Part shown: positions 1-7,997 of the stretch, piece by piece
Layout of the letters: every line of letters begins with the position of its first letter
How positions within the stretch are numbered: position 1 is the first letter of the stretch
Source of the DNA: an uncultured Oscillospiraceae bacterium
GTDB lineage: Bacteria; Bacillota; Clostridia; Oscillospirales; Ruminococcaceae
NCBI GenBank assembly: GCA_904396495.1
Contig: CAJFOJ010000023.1
Coordinates: forward strand, 1-43,441
Direction of reading: 5' to 3'
DNA: 43,441 bases
Translations under genes and position numbers: made by a program
Notes under the pieces: generated by a model
Databases searched by the model: none
What the model saw: only the letters and a program-made list of their open reading frames with translations
What the model was told of the DNA's origin: nothing

Positions 1-197
1 CTGTTCCGGAACAGCGGTTTCCTGCCGCTGGACTGGCGGTATCCGTTCCTCCGGAACAGCGGTACTCCCGCACAAGAATATCCATTTATTCCAGATAATG
101 AGTCTACCTCTTTGTTGTAAGCACTCTCAGCATTCGAGAGGCACCTGCGACAAAGAGGTGGATTTTTATATACTTCTTTAAGTTAATTTTACCCGAA
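1..197. other. Left edge: unresolved short reading frames and a 14-bp direct repeat
   Basis: This stretch lies downstream of the last minus-strand gene. The 14-bp sequence TCCGGAACAGCGGT occurs at 5-18 and again at 50-63, and CTGTTCCGGAACAG at 1-14 is a palindrome. Several frames stay open: a plus frame from base 1 to a TAA at 118-120, and a minus frame that could start at an ATG at 83-85 and run off the edge. The minus ATG has only a weak ribosome binding site. I cannot decide which, if any, is coding, and recognise no family. Confidence 0.4.
106..167 (+). terminator. Branched inverted repeat, possible terminator
   Basis: ACCTCTTTGT (106-115) pairs perfectly with ACAAAGAGGT (150-159), and the loop holds a smaller hairpin CTCTC/GAGAG (124-128 with 136-140). 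On the plus strand it is followed by ATTTTTATA, as in an intrinsic terminator, and it would end a plus-strand frame that stops at 118-120. On the minus strand no U-rich tract follows, so it may instead be a structured RNA element downstream of the gene that ends at 198. Confidence 0.35.
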
Positions 198-1223
198 TCA
201 GCTTTTAATATATCCTTTCACAATCCCCATATAAATCCCTCCATTCGCACAAGCAGAAAACAAACTATGAGAATTCTCCGCAAGCCATAAGTTCTCCCCG
301 AACACCGAAACACAGTAATCCTTCATTTCATCAGGAACACATACCCCAATTTTTTCTATTGGTAAATTCTCGCAAAGGGATACCGCCTTGCTAAATGTAG
401 ACAATTCATATGGTAGGGCTGAACCACAAAGCAGTCTCTTGTCAGCGTCCTGAAAGGCAAACGGCAGAGTATTCAGCACACCACAATCATATATGATGAA
501 GTTGTAGTTTTGGTCAAGCTCATCTGTCAGATAGTAATCTATCTCATCAATCGTGTAGTGTTCTTTCTCCTTTACCGCGTCGTAGACGTTTAGAATAAAG
601 TGCAGATGCCGATTGGTGTTCATTTCTACGAACGCTACCTCTGCGCCGCGGGCAGAAAGCCAGCATGCCATATTGAAGGCGGTCATTGTCGTTCCACACC
701 GATGCTGCGAACCGGCAACCGCAATTTTTACGTTGTCCGCGTTCCATTCATATATATGAATTTCTTCTTCCAATACTTTCTCAGGAGAGGACGGAACCGT
801 TATTTCTTCCTCCACAAAGCCATACCGACGGATATATCTCTGCATCCCTTGTTCGGACAAGCATTCCACAAGTTCATCTGTTACAGCATCAGGAGTATCT
901 GCGATAATAATATTTGTGATACCGCAGGTTAATAGGCAAGATAAGTAGCTTTCTTCTTCCTCACAACCGGAAAGAATTACAATAATACGGGTACTAAACA
1001 TCATCTGAAAGGATTGAAGCGCCACACAAAATTCCTCTGGAGTTTCCTCGCAGCATGAAGCATCCACTACAAAGAATTTGGCGGCAGTATAATTTCGCAT
1101 GTCTTTTGCGACAATACTTTTCAGGTTGAATTTACCTATTAGCTTTTTGACATTCAATTCCATTTTGTTCGCCGCAGCGTCCACCAGAGAAGATTTTCCG
1201 CTACTCGTCAAGTACAGCAACAC
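198..1223 (-). CDS. TadZ/CpaE-like MinD-family protein with degenerate P-loop
   Basis: A 341-residue cytoplasmic protein in two parts. Residues about 1-150 look like an atypical receiver-like domain, and the rest is a MinD/ParA-type ATPase fold. The nucleotide loop reads AGSQHRCGTT, so the lysine of the usual GKT/GKS is replaced and ATP hydrolysis is doubtful; atypical Walker boxes are known in TadZ-like proteins. A later IIYDCG segment fits the MinD switch II aspartate. In Tad systems such proteins place the pilus machine at a cell site; here it may place the conjugation or pilus machine. The GTG start follows a run of seven G at good spacing and overlaps the end of the small gene at 1201-1353. 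It is the last clear gene of the transfer operon in this window. Confidence 0.65.
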   Translation of the reverse strand: MLLYLTSSGKSSLVDAAANKMELNVKKLIGKFNLKSIVAKDMRNYTAAKFFVVDASCCEETPEEFCVALQSFQMMFSTRIIVILSGCEEEESYLSCLLTCGITNIIIADTPDAVTDELVECLSEQGMQRYIRRYGFVEEEITVPSSPEKVLEEEIHIYEWNADNVKIAVAGSQHRCGTTMTAFNMACWLSARGAEVAFVEMNTNRHLHFILNVYDAVKEKEHYTIDEIDYYLTDELDQNYNFIIYDCGVLNTLPFAFQDADKRLLCGSALPYELSTFSKAVSLCENLPIEKIGVCVPDEMKDYCVSVFGENLWLAENSHSLFSACANGGIYMGIVKGYIKS

Positions 1224-1353
1224 TGGTATTCCCCCCCATATCCATCATTTTATTGGCTGTATCTTTCTTGCCCGATGTAATTAAAAGAATGCATCCTATA
1301 ATGATAATCGCAATGTAAACAAATAGTTCGATCAGTTTCTTTTTGTCATTCAC
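1201..1353 (-). CDS. Small single-pass membrane protein (50 aa)
   Basis: A 50-codon frame begins with GTG, nine bases after AGGAAAGG, and its first base is the last base of the M23 gene's stop codon. The protein has a lysine-rich start, one strongly hydrophobic segment at about residues 9-29 (YIAIIIIGCILLIT core) and a short polar tail, and stops with TAG inside the next gene. Coupled overlap on both sides argues that it is translated. I do not recognise a family; small membrane subunits of this kind are common in type IV secretion operons. Confidence 0.6.
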   Translation of the reverse strand: MNDKKKLIELFVYIAIIIIGCILLITSGKKDTANKMMDMGGNTSVAVLDE

Positions 1354-2129
1354 TAACTGTCACCTTTCCTGTTTTCTGATTTTAATTGTCCTGAATCGGA
1401 ACTTGAAAAGATAAATCCATCGGGACTGATTGCAGGCCCGGACATGTTTTCTCGAATTTCAAAATGCAGATGAGGGCCGGTACTGTCTCCAGGATTTGTA
1501 TCCCGGTCGGGATCGCCGCCCACTAATCCAATGACAGCCCCCTGCATGACCGATTGACCTTCAAACAGATACAGTTCGTGCATATGAGCATAAATAGCGT
1601 AAAAGGTTTCAGTTTCTGTTGTACCATCATCTTTTGTATATGTCCCGGTGTGCTGAATCATCAGATAATTTCCATAACTGCTTTTGTTGGTATTAGCCTT
1701 CACTACGACGCCATCTGCAACAGCATATATTGGGGAACACCAAGCGGCTGCAAAGTCGGTGCCGGTATGAAAGGAGGGTTTTCCCGTAATCGGGTCAGTA
1801 CGTGAACCAAATGGGCTAGATATTCTGGCATCCTTGACTGGCAGGGGATACTTCCCATCTGTAATCAAATCAGAGCCGAATATCAAAACCTTATCGTCAT
1901 TTTCTTTTTTGTACTGTTCAATCAATGCGGCTTCCTCCGGCGATTCAAATGCAAAACTTAGCATTTCAAATGGCTGGGTTAAAATATATATTGGGGTAAG
2001 TAATACAACAACTCCACAAGATATAGCGATCAGGATGATGTATAGTAGTTTGTTCCGGGTATCTTTATCCGTAATGATTTTAGTAGCAGCCTGCGCCAAT
2101 ACTTTGGCAGTAGCAGGGTCTATTGCCAT
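1353..2129 (-). CDS. M23 (LytM) peptidase, conjugation cell-wall hydrolase
   Basis: 258 residues. A membrane segment lies at about 29-50, followed by a linker and an extracellular M23 metallopeptidase domain from about residue 93 to 240. The zinc site is visible: HTGTD (H121, D125) and GPHLHFE near the C-terminus, with YAHMH between. M23 enzymes cut peptidoglycan cross-links; in Gram-positive conjugation systems an anchored hydrolase opens the wall for the channel, the role VirB1 plays in Gram-negatives. It sits directly downstream of VirB4, which supports that job. The ATG follows GGAGGTG. Which peptide bond it cuts cannot be read from the sequence. Confidence 0.85.
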   Translation of the reverse strand: MAIDPATAKVLAQAATKIITDKDTRNKLLYIILIAISCGVVVLLTPIYILTQPFEMLSFAFESPEEAALIEQYKKENDDKVLIFGSDLITDGKYPLPVKDARISSPFGSRTDPITGKPSFHTGTDFAAAWCSPIYAVADGVVVKANTNKSSYGNYLMIQHTGTYTKDDGTTETETFYAIYAHMHELYLFEGQSVMQGAVIGLVGGDPDRDTNPGDSTGPHLHFEIRENMSGPAISPDGFIFSSSDSGQLKSENRKGDS

Positions 2130-2180
2130 AAAAATATCACCTCCTGGGGAATGGAAACGTTTTAGATATGAACCCCCATT

Positions 2181-4034
2181 TTATCTACCTCCCGCGGTTC
2201 CCATATACCCAAATTTATACCCTGGAATTTCAAAATGAATGTGTAGTCTTTTGGAACCGAGTACCAACAGCGCGTGACCTCGTTTCTTACTTTCCAGCAG
2301 TTCCACTTCTGCTTCGGTCAGATTATATAACTCCTGTGTTTCCTGCAAATTTTTTCCGTCACAGCCCATCAGGATTTTAATGGCGGGAATATCTAAAAGC
2401 GCCTGTCCATACATCTTAATTTCCGGTGATAAAAAGTCTACAACGGAATGGGATATGATAACCAGCCCGGATTCATATTTTCGCGCACGTTTTTCCACGT
2501 TCCGTAGAAACACAAGGGACTGAGGAACATTGGGGTCAATCATCAAATACGCTTCGTCACAGATTAACAGCACACGTTCCGTTCGATCTTTGGACATCTG
2601 CTCAAAGCACCAGGCCAACAGATTAAAATACTGCGTCCGCTTAATATTGTCATTGGTATTTTGGAGGGAATGGGTGTCAAGGCAGATGCAACGGGAATGT
2701 GTTCTGATGGTCGTATGTCCGTTCCACAAAAAACTGTCGCTGCCATTTGCAATATCGTTCAGCAGCAGAGTCAGATCGCGGTAGACCATTCGCGTCTTTT
2801 CCGCTTTCGCCTTTTTCTCAATAAGTGCATACAAGTCCGAAAAAATGGGGAAATCTTCATTTTTAAGATTGGATATATCGGTGTCCCAAAAAATATGAAA
2901 GCTGTTATAAAGCTCAATTATCGATTGTTTCAACGTCGCTTTCTGCATATCTGTCAGGCTGGGCAGATAAAGATTAAAGAAAATATCCAGGGTTTTAATA
3001 TGACAAGCCATCTCGGAGAGATGGGTTTGGCCATCATCAGACATACCATTTCCCTCATCCTGATACAGCTTATCCATTTCCCCTTCATCATCGCGGGGCG
3101 CAGGACGAATTTGCAGGGGATTCATCATACCGTTAGAGCCTCCGCCAGCGTTAATCCAGTCTCCGTTTAAGTTATGGCAGAGGTCTTTGTATTCGGATTC
3201 TGGATCGATAATAATTAACTTTGTCCCTTTCATAAACTCAGATAAAAGGAGATGCTTAACCGCAGTAGATTTCCCCACTCCCGCCACGCCGGTAACTACC
3301 ATGTTGCTGTTGGTTCTGTCATTCCCGCGTTTCCAAGTATCGACAATTACCAGGCCTCCGCTAGAATCTTTTCCAAAATAGTAACCATTGCCGTCACTGT
3401 AGCCATTCGAGGAAAAAGGGAATCCACCGACAAAGGTTGACATGGGGATAATTCGGGATGTGATATTGTCAATTGTGTTGTTAGCGGGATAAGAGGGAGA
3501 AATGCTTTGAAATCCTTCTCTCTGCAAGTTGGAAAGGGTTCGGGCTTTGCACTTCTGTACATTTAGTACAGATTCCACACGGCGACAGATTTTGCTAAAT
3601 TGCTTTTCGTCCTGTGCCACTGGCATGATTGTGACACTCATCAACGCAACTGTTTCTCCTTCCTGATCGATTTGAAGCATAATGCGTTCTCCGTCCTCAG
3701 CGGCCTTTTCTGCCCTTTGTCGAGTCAGCGGATCTTTGGCACTCTCAGCCGTCCCACGGTTTTGGATGATACTCTTTGAAATGGCACTAATTAATGCGCC
3801 GTTATCGATGGGCTTAATGCCCACTGATACAATAGTAGACGGGATATTTGTGATTTTAGAGAGCCAGCCGTAGTCCACCTTCTGCGGGTATCGGATAATC
3901 CCATATACCTTACCTGTATTTTCGCCAATGACCAGACTGTTTTTCTTAATTTCAAGCCCCATTGGAGTAATCACGTTTAGAAGTGCCTCATTCATGGGAA
4001 TAAAGTCCTTTTGCGGTTTTGTCAGTTTCATCAA
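2181..4034 (-). CDS. VirB4/TraE-family conjugation ATPase, catalytic part
   Basis: 617 residues carrying the motor of the type IV secretion system. Walker A is GVAGVGKST at about residues 249-257 and Walker B is LLICDEAY at about 488-495. The N-terminal 240 residues are the usual beta-rich VirB4 region. It should power substrate transfer and channel assembly at the inner face of the membrane. A membrane-anchored companion is encoded just upstream (4056-4742), so the usual single protein appears to be split in two. The start is a TTG (or the next codon, ATG) behind CGGAGG. The downstream neighbour is the M23 hydrolase. Confidence 0.88.
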   Translation of the reverse strand: MMKLTKPQKDFIPMNEALLNVITPMGLEIKKNSLVIGENTGKVYGIIRYPQKVDYGWLSKITNIPSTIVSVGIKPIDNGALISAISKSIIQNRGTAESAKDPLTRQRAEKAAEDGERIMLQIDQEGETVALMSVTIMPVAQDEKQFSKICRRVESVLNVQKCKARTLSNLQREGFQSISPSYPANNTIDNITSRIIPMSTFVGGFPFSSNGYSDGNGYYFGKDSSGGLVIVDTWKRGNDRTNSNMVVTGVAGVGKSTAVKHLLLSEFMKGTKLIIIDPESEYKDLCHNLNGDWINAGGGSNGMMNPLQIRPAPRDDEGEMDKLYQDEGNGMSDDGQTHLSEMACHIKTLDIFFNLYLPSLTDMQKATLKQSIIELYNSFHIFWDTDISNLKNEDFPIFSDLYALIEKKAKAEKTRMVYRDLTLLLNDIANGSDSFLWNGHTTIRTHSRCICLDTHSLQNTNDNIKRTQYFNLLAWCFEQMSKDRTERVLLICDEAYLMIDPNVPQSLVFLRNVEKRARKYESGLVIISHSVVDFLSPEIKMYGQALLDIPAIKILMGCDGKNLQETQELYNLTEAEVELLESKKRGHALLVLGSKRLHIHFEIPGYKFGYMGTAGGR

Positions 4035-4055
4035 GCGGATACCTCCGTTTCTTTA

Positions 4056-4742
4056 CTATTTGTCCCTCACTAACAGGGGGATAGAGGGTGAAAAATCCGA
4101 GTCCTCCAAATGAACATAGGCAGGATTGTTAATGAGATTGCATAGGCGGACGATTTCCTGCTGTTCCAAAATTTCGGTCTGTATTCCTACATCCAAAAAG
4201 TATCCTTCCAAATATTTGAGCTTTTGCAGAAGGCCGCGTTCAACCCCTTCTTCTGATTTATCCCATATGAGCAGATAGAATTGCCTTTCTACCACGTCAC
4301 CGGAGAGTGCAAAGGTAGACATTTCTAGGATTTCCTGCCTCAGTAGCTCCTTTTGCTTTACATCTCCACAGTTTGTCAGGGTATCGGAAAGTTCCGACAA
4401 TAGCGGAGAAATATCCACCGGACGAGATACAGCCAACAACTGAAACGAATACCCGACACTGGACATATTAGCGGTAAGCTGCCGGACAATCTGTTTTTTC
4501 TCACTTTTAGAAAATAAGTCGATGCTGATGGGCATCACACGGAGATAAGCCATTATAAGACCGTCGCGCGTATAGAGGAAATTCCCCCGGATGTCTTTTA
4601 CATTCACAAATTCATTTGCTGTCACTGCGGCGGGATTGATATTTGGGGCTGCCGCCTTTTTTTTCTTTGAAAGCTTGATATAAATAAGTGCCCCACCGCC
4701 AAGCAGTGCGCATACGCAGAGCATTATAACTGGTAATAACAA
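4056..4742 (-). CDS. Membrane-anchored N-terminal companion of VirB4
   Basis: 228 residues with a membrane segment at about 3-24, a lysine-rich cytoplasmic edge and then a soluble domain. The soluble part (NEFVNVKDIRGNFLYTRDG, then alternating strands and an EQQEIVRLCNLI helix) resembles the N-terminal domain that precedes the ATPase in VirB4/TraC proteins. It ends 21 bases before the catalytic ORF, in the same direction. I infer that the two products form one functional VirB4. The TTG start follows AAGGAAGG. A strong terminator-like hairpin lies only some 25 bases upstream of the start, so expression may be attenuated. Confidence 0.6.
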   Translation of the reverse strand: MLLPVIMLCVCALLGGGALIYIKLSKKKKAAAPNINPAAVTANEFVNVKDIRGNFLYTRDGLIMAYLRVMPISIDLFSKSEKKQIVRQLTANMSSVGYSFQLLAVSRPVDISPLLSELSDTLTNCGDVKQKELLRQEILEMSTFALSGDVVERQFYLLIWDKSEEGVERGLLQKLKYLEGYFLDVGIQTEILEQQEIVRLCNLINNPAYVHLEDSDFSPSIPLLVRDK

Positions 4743-4765
4743 TATTTCACCTTCCTTTTTATATT

Positions 4766-4795
4766 AAAAACCCGCACTTTTTAAAGTGCGGGTTT
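4766..4795 (-). terminator. Intrinsic terminator or attenuator before the VirB4 genes
   Basis: AAACCCGCACTTT (4768-4780) and AAAGTGCGGGTTT (4783-4795) form a perfect 13-bp stem, followed on the minus strand by TTTAATATAAAAAGG. It lies between a 25-residue ORF and the VirB4 N-terminal gene, so it can act as an attenuator. Confidence 0.8.
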
Positions 4796-4816
4796 CTGTT
4801 GTGTTATTATCTTCTT

Positions 4817-4894
4817 TTATTTTCCGAACTTGTAAACGTCAACCCCATTGTGTACGTTTTCAATCATGGTAAGCATTTTACCAATAAGCTCCAT
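4817..4894 (-). CDS. 25-residue ORF with a strong ribosome binding site
   Basis: The reading frame begins with ATG behind AAGGAGAACGG, one of the best ribosome binding sites in the window, and codes for MELIGKMLTMIENVHNGVDV plus five more residues before TAA. The terminator hairpin at 4766-4795 follows after about 20 bases. It could be a leader peptide that controls the hairpin, or a small amphipathic functional peptide. I recognise no family, and a chance ORF remains possible. Confidence 0.45.
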   Translation of the reverse strand: MELIGKMLTMIENVHNGVDVYKFGK

Positions 4895-4936
4895 CCGTTC
4901 TCCTTTCCATGAAAAGTAATTGTTTATTCTTACTCC

Positions 4937-6661
4937 CTAACTACCCGGCGCGATATGCCAGTCATCATATAAATTCCCGGAGATACTGACAGAATCAGTT
5001 AAGTTGGCCGAGAGCATACCTGCTGGCGTCCAGATGTCGCAGACATAGGTATTGACACGATAGGTTCCGTCTGGAAACCAAATAGGCGAGAAGTGTACAG
5101 GGTGGTTATAGGTGCTGTAGATATTGTCCGCAAACTCAAATCTTGCCGTCTTGCCGCTGGCGGTACACTTCAGCAATCGCCAATAGGTTTCATAGTTAAA
5201 TTCCGGGAAATAGGATATGGCTGTCTGCGCATTGGTGTAATGAAAAGACGGCGCCGCCGTGTTGACAGTAGCGACAGTGAGATTTTGAACCCCGTAACCG
5301 GATTTCATGGTTTTCCCGCTGGCAGTAGGAGATTGCGTATCGGGTGACAGGTTCATAGATGCGTTGAGAGAAGCGGAGTAATGGTTGCGGGTAAAATCGT
5401 ACCAGCCCCGATCTTCCCACCAACCTTCGTCTACCCAATATCCGTTAATTCCATTGGTATAATATCGCCAGTTAGAAATCCATACCCAATAGGGGTGCCA
5501 TTTAGCAGACCATACATACCAGGACGCAGAAGTTTTTTCCGGCCGATATGGTACTGCATTTGATGACCAATTTCCTCGAACATCGGTAGCTTTAGGGTCG
5601 GGCGGGTCCTTTCCAGACAAGTCTACAACTTTGGCTTTAATAGTAGTTTGGCTTAATGTCCCCTTTGAGGTGCTGACAGAGATGGTAATATCCTGTGGAG
5701 TGGAAGGAGTATGCCATTGTACCCATGCAAGCTGACTTTCTCCTTCCGGTATTACAATGTTTCCCATTGTATAGGTGCTGCCATTTATAGAAAAAGTAAC
5801 ACGCGCCGGATTATCAGGGTTGATTTCATCCGACGCAGATAAGGTGACGGGGGTGATAACGTCGGTGTTGATTCTGTACTCATAGTCATATCCTGTTTCC
5901 TCCGGCGCTTCGGGGGGATCGGTAAACCATACAATTCCCATGCCGAGATAGGAAATGATGGTATCGTTTGAAACCGTCCGATTCGTCGCTCCTGAATAAG
6001 CCGGAAAATTCAAATCCGCATATTCCAGATACATAGATAGAGGCAGATTCTTGTGGGTGAGGGAAGTCATGGCCGTTCGCAGCTTTCCGCCCACCTGGTT
6101 GTCGTATAGAGCCGCTTCATGGGCGGTCATGGCAACTTGTATGCCATCGTATTTAAAATAGGCAATTGGCTCTAAAAAGAGCTTGTATTTACCGCTTATC
6201 ATTTCTTCATAGGATATGCCAGTACTATTTGCAATACCTTTTACAACGTATTCAGAACAAAAATACCTTTTAATTTCTTGAATATTTACGTTACCATTGT
6301 CGCTGATGATACGCGGCATTGTAATGGCAGGCTTCTCATAAAGGTATTGTCCCATAGTCGGAGAAAGAGAAGTACCGCCTCTGTATTGTATCTTGCTTAC
6401 CTTTCCGAAATGTAAGCTGACAGTAGGAGATTTACTGGTCAGATCAAATGGTGTACAGGCTGGTTGTTGCGTTTCACTGTTGATAACCGTTATGCGTACC
6501 CCGTCCATGCCGGGAGACCACGAGTTTTTCGACGTACCTTGTCCCATATCCCCACCGCCACCATCTATATTACCGCTGCCCCCGGTATCCGCAAAAACGG
6601 TAATGGGAAACAGGAATAGGCCAAGGGTAAGTGAAAGAATAAAAGCGAAAAATCGCTTCAA
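4937..6661 (-). CDS. Secreted Trp/Tyr-rich protein of the conjugation operon
   Basis: 574 residues with a clear signal peptide (MKRFFAFILSL...FPITVFA, cut near residue 25) followed by a glycine-rich stretch. The middle reads like beta-sandwich domains. At about residues 378-425 there is a dense aromatic segment with more than a dozen Trp and Tyr, suited to binding sugar or wall polymer. No membrane anchor or sorting signal is seen at the C-terminus. I do not recognise a characterised family. Its place between the pilus genes and VirB4 suggests a surface or adhesion role in mating. The TTG start follows AGGAGGG, and a palindrome AATAGATATCTATT (6682-6695) lies just upstream and could be an operator. 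Confidence 0.6.
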   Translation of the reverse strand: MKRFFAFILSLTLGLFLFPITVFADTGGSGNIDGGGGDMGQGTSKNSWSPGMDGVRITVINSETQQPACTPFDLTSKSPTVSLHFGKVSKIQYRGGTSLSPTMGQYLYEKPAITMPRIISDNGNVNIQEIKRYFCSEYVVKGIANSTGISYEEMISGKYKLFLEPIAYFKYDGIQVAMTAHEAALYDNQVGGKLRTAMTSLTHKNLPLSMYLEYADLNFPAYSGATNRTVSNDTIISYLGMGIVWFTDPPEAPEETGYDYEYRINTDVITPVTLSASDEINPDNPARVTFSINGSTYTMGNIVIPEGESQLAWVQWHTPSTPQDITISVSTSKGTLSQTTIKAKVVDLSGKDPPDPKATDVRGNWSSNAVPYRPEKTSASWYVWSAKWHPYWVWISNWRYYTNGINGYWVDEGWWEDRGWYDFTRNHYSASLNASMNLSPDTQSPTASGKTMKSGYGVQNLTVATVNTAAPSFHYTNAQTAISYFPEFNYETYWRLLKCTASGKTARFEFADNIYSTYNHPVHFSPIWFPDGTYRVNTYVCDIWTPAGMLSANLTDSVSISGNLYDDWHIAPGS

Positions 6662-6702
6662 GAGAAAACCCTCCTATCTAAAATAGATATCTATTGGGAT
6701 AT

Positions 6703-6740
6703 AAAAAAGGAGTACGGCTTGTCCACCGTACTCCTTTTTA
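6703..6740 (-). terminator. Intrinsic terminator after the DUF6550-like gene
   Basis: AAAAAGGAGTACGG (6704-6717) and CCGTACTCCTTTTT (6726-6739) form a perfect 14-bp stem with an 8-base loop. The U tract on the minus strand is CTCCTTTTTTATA. It starts about ten bases after the stop of the upstream gene and is symmetric enough to work in both directions. Confidence 0.85.
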
Positions 6741-6749
6741 GCTATATAT

Positions 6750-7301
6750 TTAGTTCCCCATATTTCCAACTTGCTTGTTTATATCCCCATCTGAATCAAA
6801 ACTTTTTTCAACTGTACCGCCGCCTTCATCCTTAATCCAACCAAAGCCATCAATGTAAATCATGCCGTTCTTTTTCTCACCGTTTTGCGGTGTGTTACTG
6901 TCGGGATTGATTTTAGTATCTTCTTCCGCATAGGAAGGTTCTTGATTTGGATTGGTCAGTTGACTTTCATCCTTTACCTGCGGTTTGGGAGGCGGGGTCG
7001 CTTCTTTTTCTATTTCAGAAAGATTGACTTCTACACTACCACCCTTTTCAGGATCGAGTATGGCGTCTGATTCCGAAGATTCTGTACCGGTATCTTCTAC
7101 ATTGGGTAAATCAACCATACTTACGTTATTGTCCGATGTTACATCAGATACATCGTTTACTGTTAAACCGGAATCTGTAGATTCTGTATTTACGAGTATA
7201 TCCGGCGTTTTTGAACCGGCAGTCAAAATAACGATTAGCGTTACTAGCAGGACAAGTACAATAGCACCACCGCCAAATAACAGGGCCTTTTTCTTTGTCA
7301 T
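6750..7301 (-). CDS. Membrane-anchored acidic protein, DUF6550-like
   Basis: 183 residues. A lysine start and a membrane helix at about 7-28 (LLFGGGAIVLVLLVTLIVIL) are followed by a long polar, acidic, low-complexity region rich in Asp, Glu, Ser and Pro. A short conserved-looking end holds YIDGFGWIKDEGGG. The topology suggests a cytoplasmic stub with an external unstructured arm. It resembles small anchored proteins (DUF6550-type) seen in clostridial mobile elements; the family call is from memory. It has its own promoter-like extended -10 at 7359-7367 and ends in a strong terminator, so it may form a separate unit. The ATG follows AAGGAGG. Confidence 0.6.
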   Translation of the reverse strand: MTKKKALLFGGGAIVLVLLVTLIVILTAGSKTPDILVNTESTDSGLTVNDVSDVTSDNNVSMVDLPNVEDTGTESSESDAILDPEKGGSVEVNLSEIEKEATPPPKPQVKDESQLTNPNQEPSYAEEDTKINPDSNTPQNGEKKNGMIYIDGFGWIKDEGGGTVEKSFDSDGDINKQVGNMGN

Positions 7302-7358
7302 AGTATCAAACCTCCTTGATAAAGATTTTTATACAAATTGGATAATGCTTCTGTTAAT

Positions 7359-7367
7359 AATATACCA
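7359..7367 (-). promoter_or_regulatory. Extended -10 promoter for the anchored protein gene
   Basis: On the minus strand TATGGTATATTATT contains TGG followed by TATATT, an extended -10 element, about 58 bases upstream of the start at 7301. No good -35 is seen at 17 bases. The Fic gene promoter has almost the same core, TATGGTATACT. Confidence 0.5.
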
Positions 7368-7451
7368 TACGTATTCGTTTTGCGTCTAGCGGCCAAAGCG
7401 CCTAAATATTTTACGCTTTTTTTGTATTTCCCAGGGCATACCCTCCAAAAA

Positions 7452-7997
7452 TCAAAATTTGGGGATATATACCGATTGAAAACGCATCGTAATTTTCATG
7501 TCTGGCAGATGTCCAAAGCCAAAGGACAATGGCACGGCCACAGTGATTGTTCCAGTTACAGTAAGCTGTGAAATCCCATTTGGGTTTGACGGTGCAAGAG
7601 GGGCGTTTGATACATCGACTGTGAGATCGGATAACCGGTATTCTACATTCTCTCCCGCGTATTTCACATACTGGCCGTTTTCGTATTGCAATGCCAAAAC
7701 CTTTTGCAGCCGTCCATAGATATTTCCGTTTGTGATATTGCGATACCACTCATTTTCTGATAGCTGATACCCGCCTGAATATCCCTCCCGCAGTCCAGCA
7801 TAAGCTTCGTCCCAATTTTGTGTTGCCACGTCGATGACGGCGGACTGCACCGCGTCACGGATTCCTTGCGCGACAATCATCAGCCTTGCGTTTTCAAACA
7901 TCACTGTAGACAGTAGGATACATCCCAATACAATGGCCAAAATCAAGGGCCCTCCACTTCCAGATTTGTCTTTTAAAAACTTTCGTATCTTCATCAT
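7452..7997 (-). CDS. TadG/TadE-like pseudopilin
   Basis: 181 residues. After KIRKFLKDKSGSGG comes one hydrophobic helix (about residues 15-36, GPLILAIVLGCILLSTVMF), then an extracellular domain with alternating strands. This is the form of the minor pilins TadE, TadF and TadG of Tad pili, which join or prime the fibre. The cleavage region is K-S-G-S-G-G with no obvious glutamate at +5. It overlaps the upstream TadE-like gene by four bases, so translation is coupled. It is the last gene of the Tad block. Confidence 0.7.
   Translation of the reverse strand: MMKIRKFLKDKSGSGGPLILAIVLGCILLSTVMFENARLMIVAQGIRDAVQSAVIDVATQNWDEAYAGLREGYSGGYQLSENEWYRNITNGNIYGRLQKVLALQYENGQYVKYAGENVEYRLSDLTVDVSNAPLAPSNPNGISQLTVTGTITVAVPLSFGFGHLPDMKITMRFQSVYIPKF

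Noticed and set aside
2661-3170. 169-residue plus-strand ORF opposite VirB4
   Set aside because: It is antisense to strongly conserved VirB4 codons, has no convincing ribosome binding site and shows no family motif.
7386-7439. 17-residue cationic ORF after the TadG-like gene
   Set aside because: GGAGGG touches the ATG too closely for normal initiation, and nothing else supports it.
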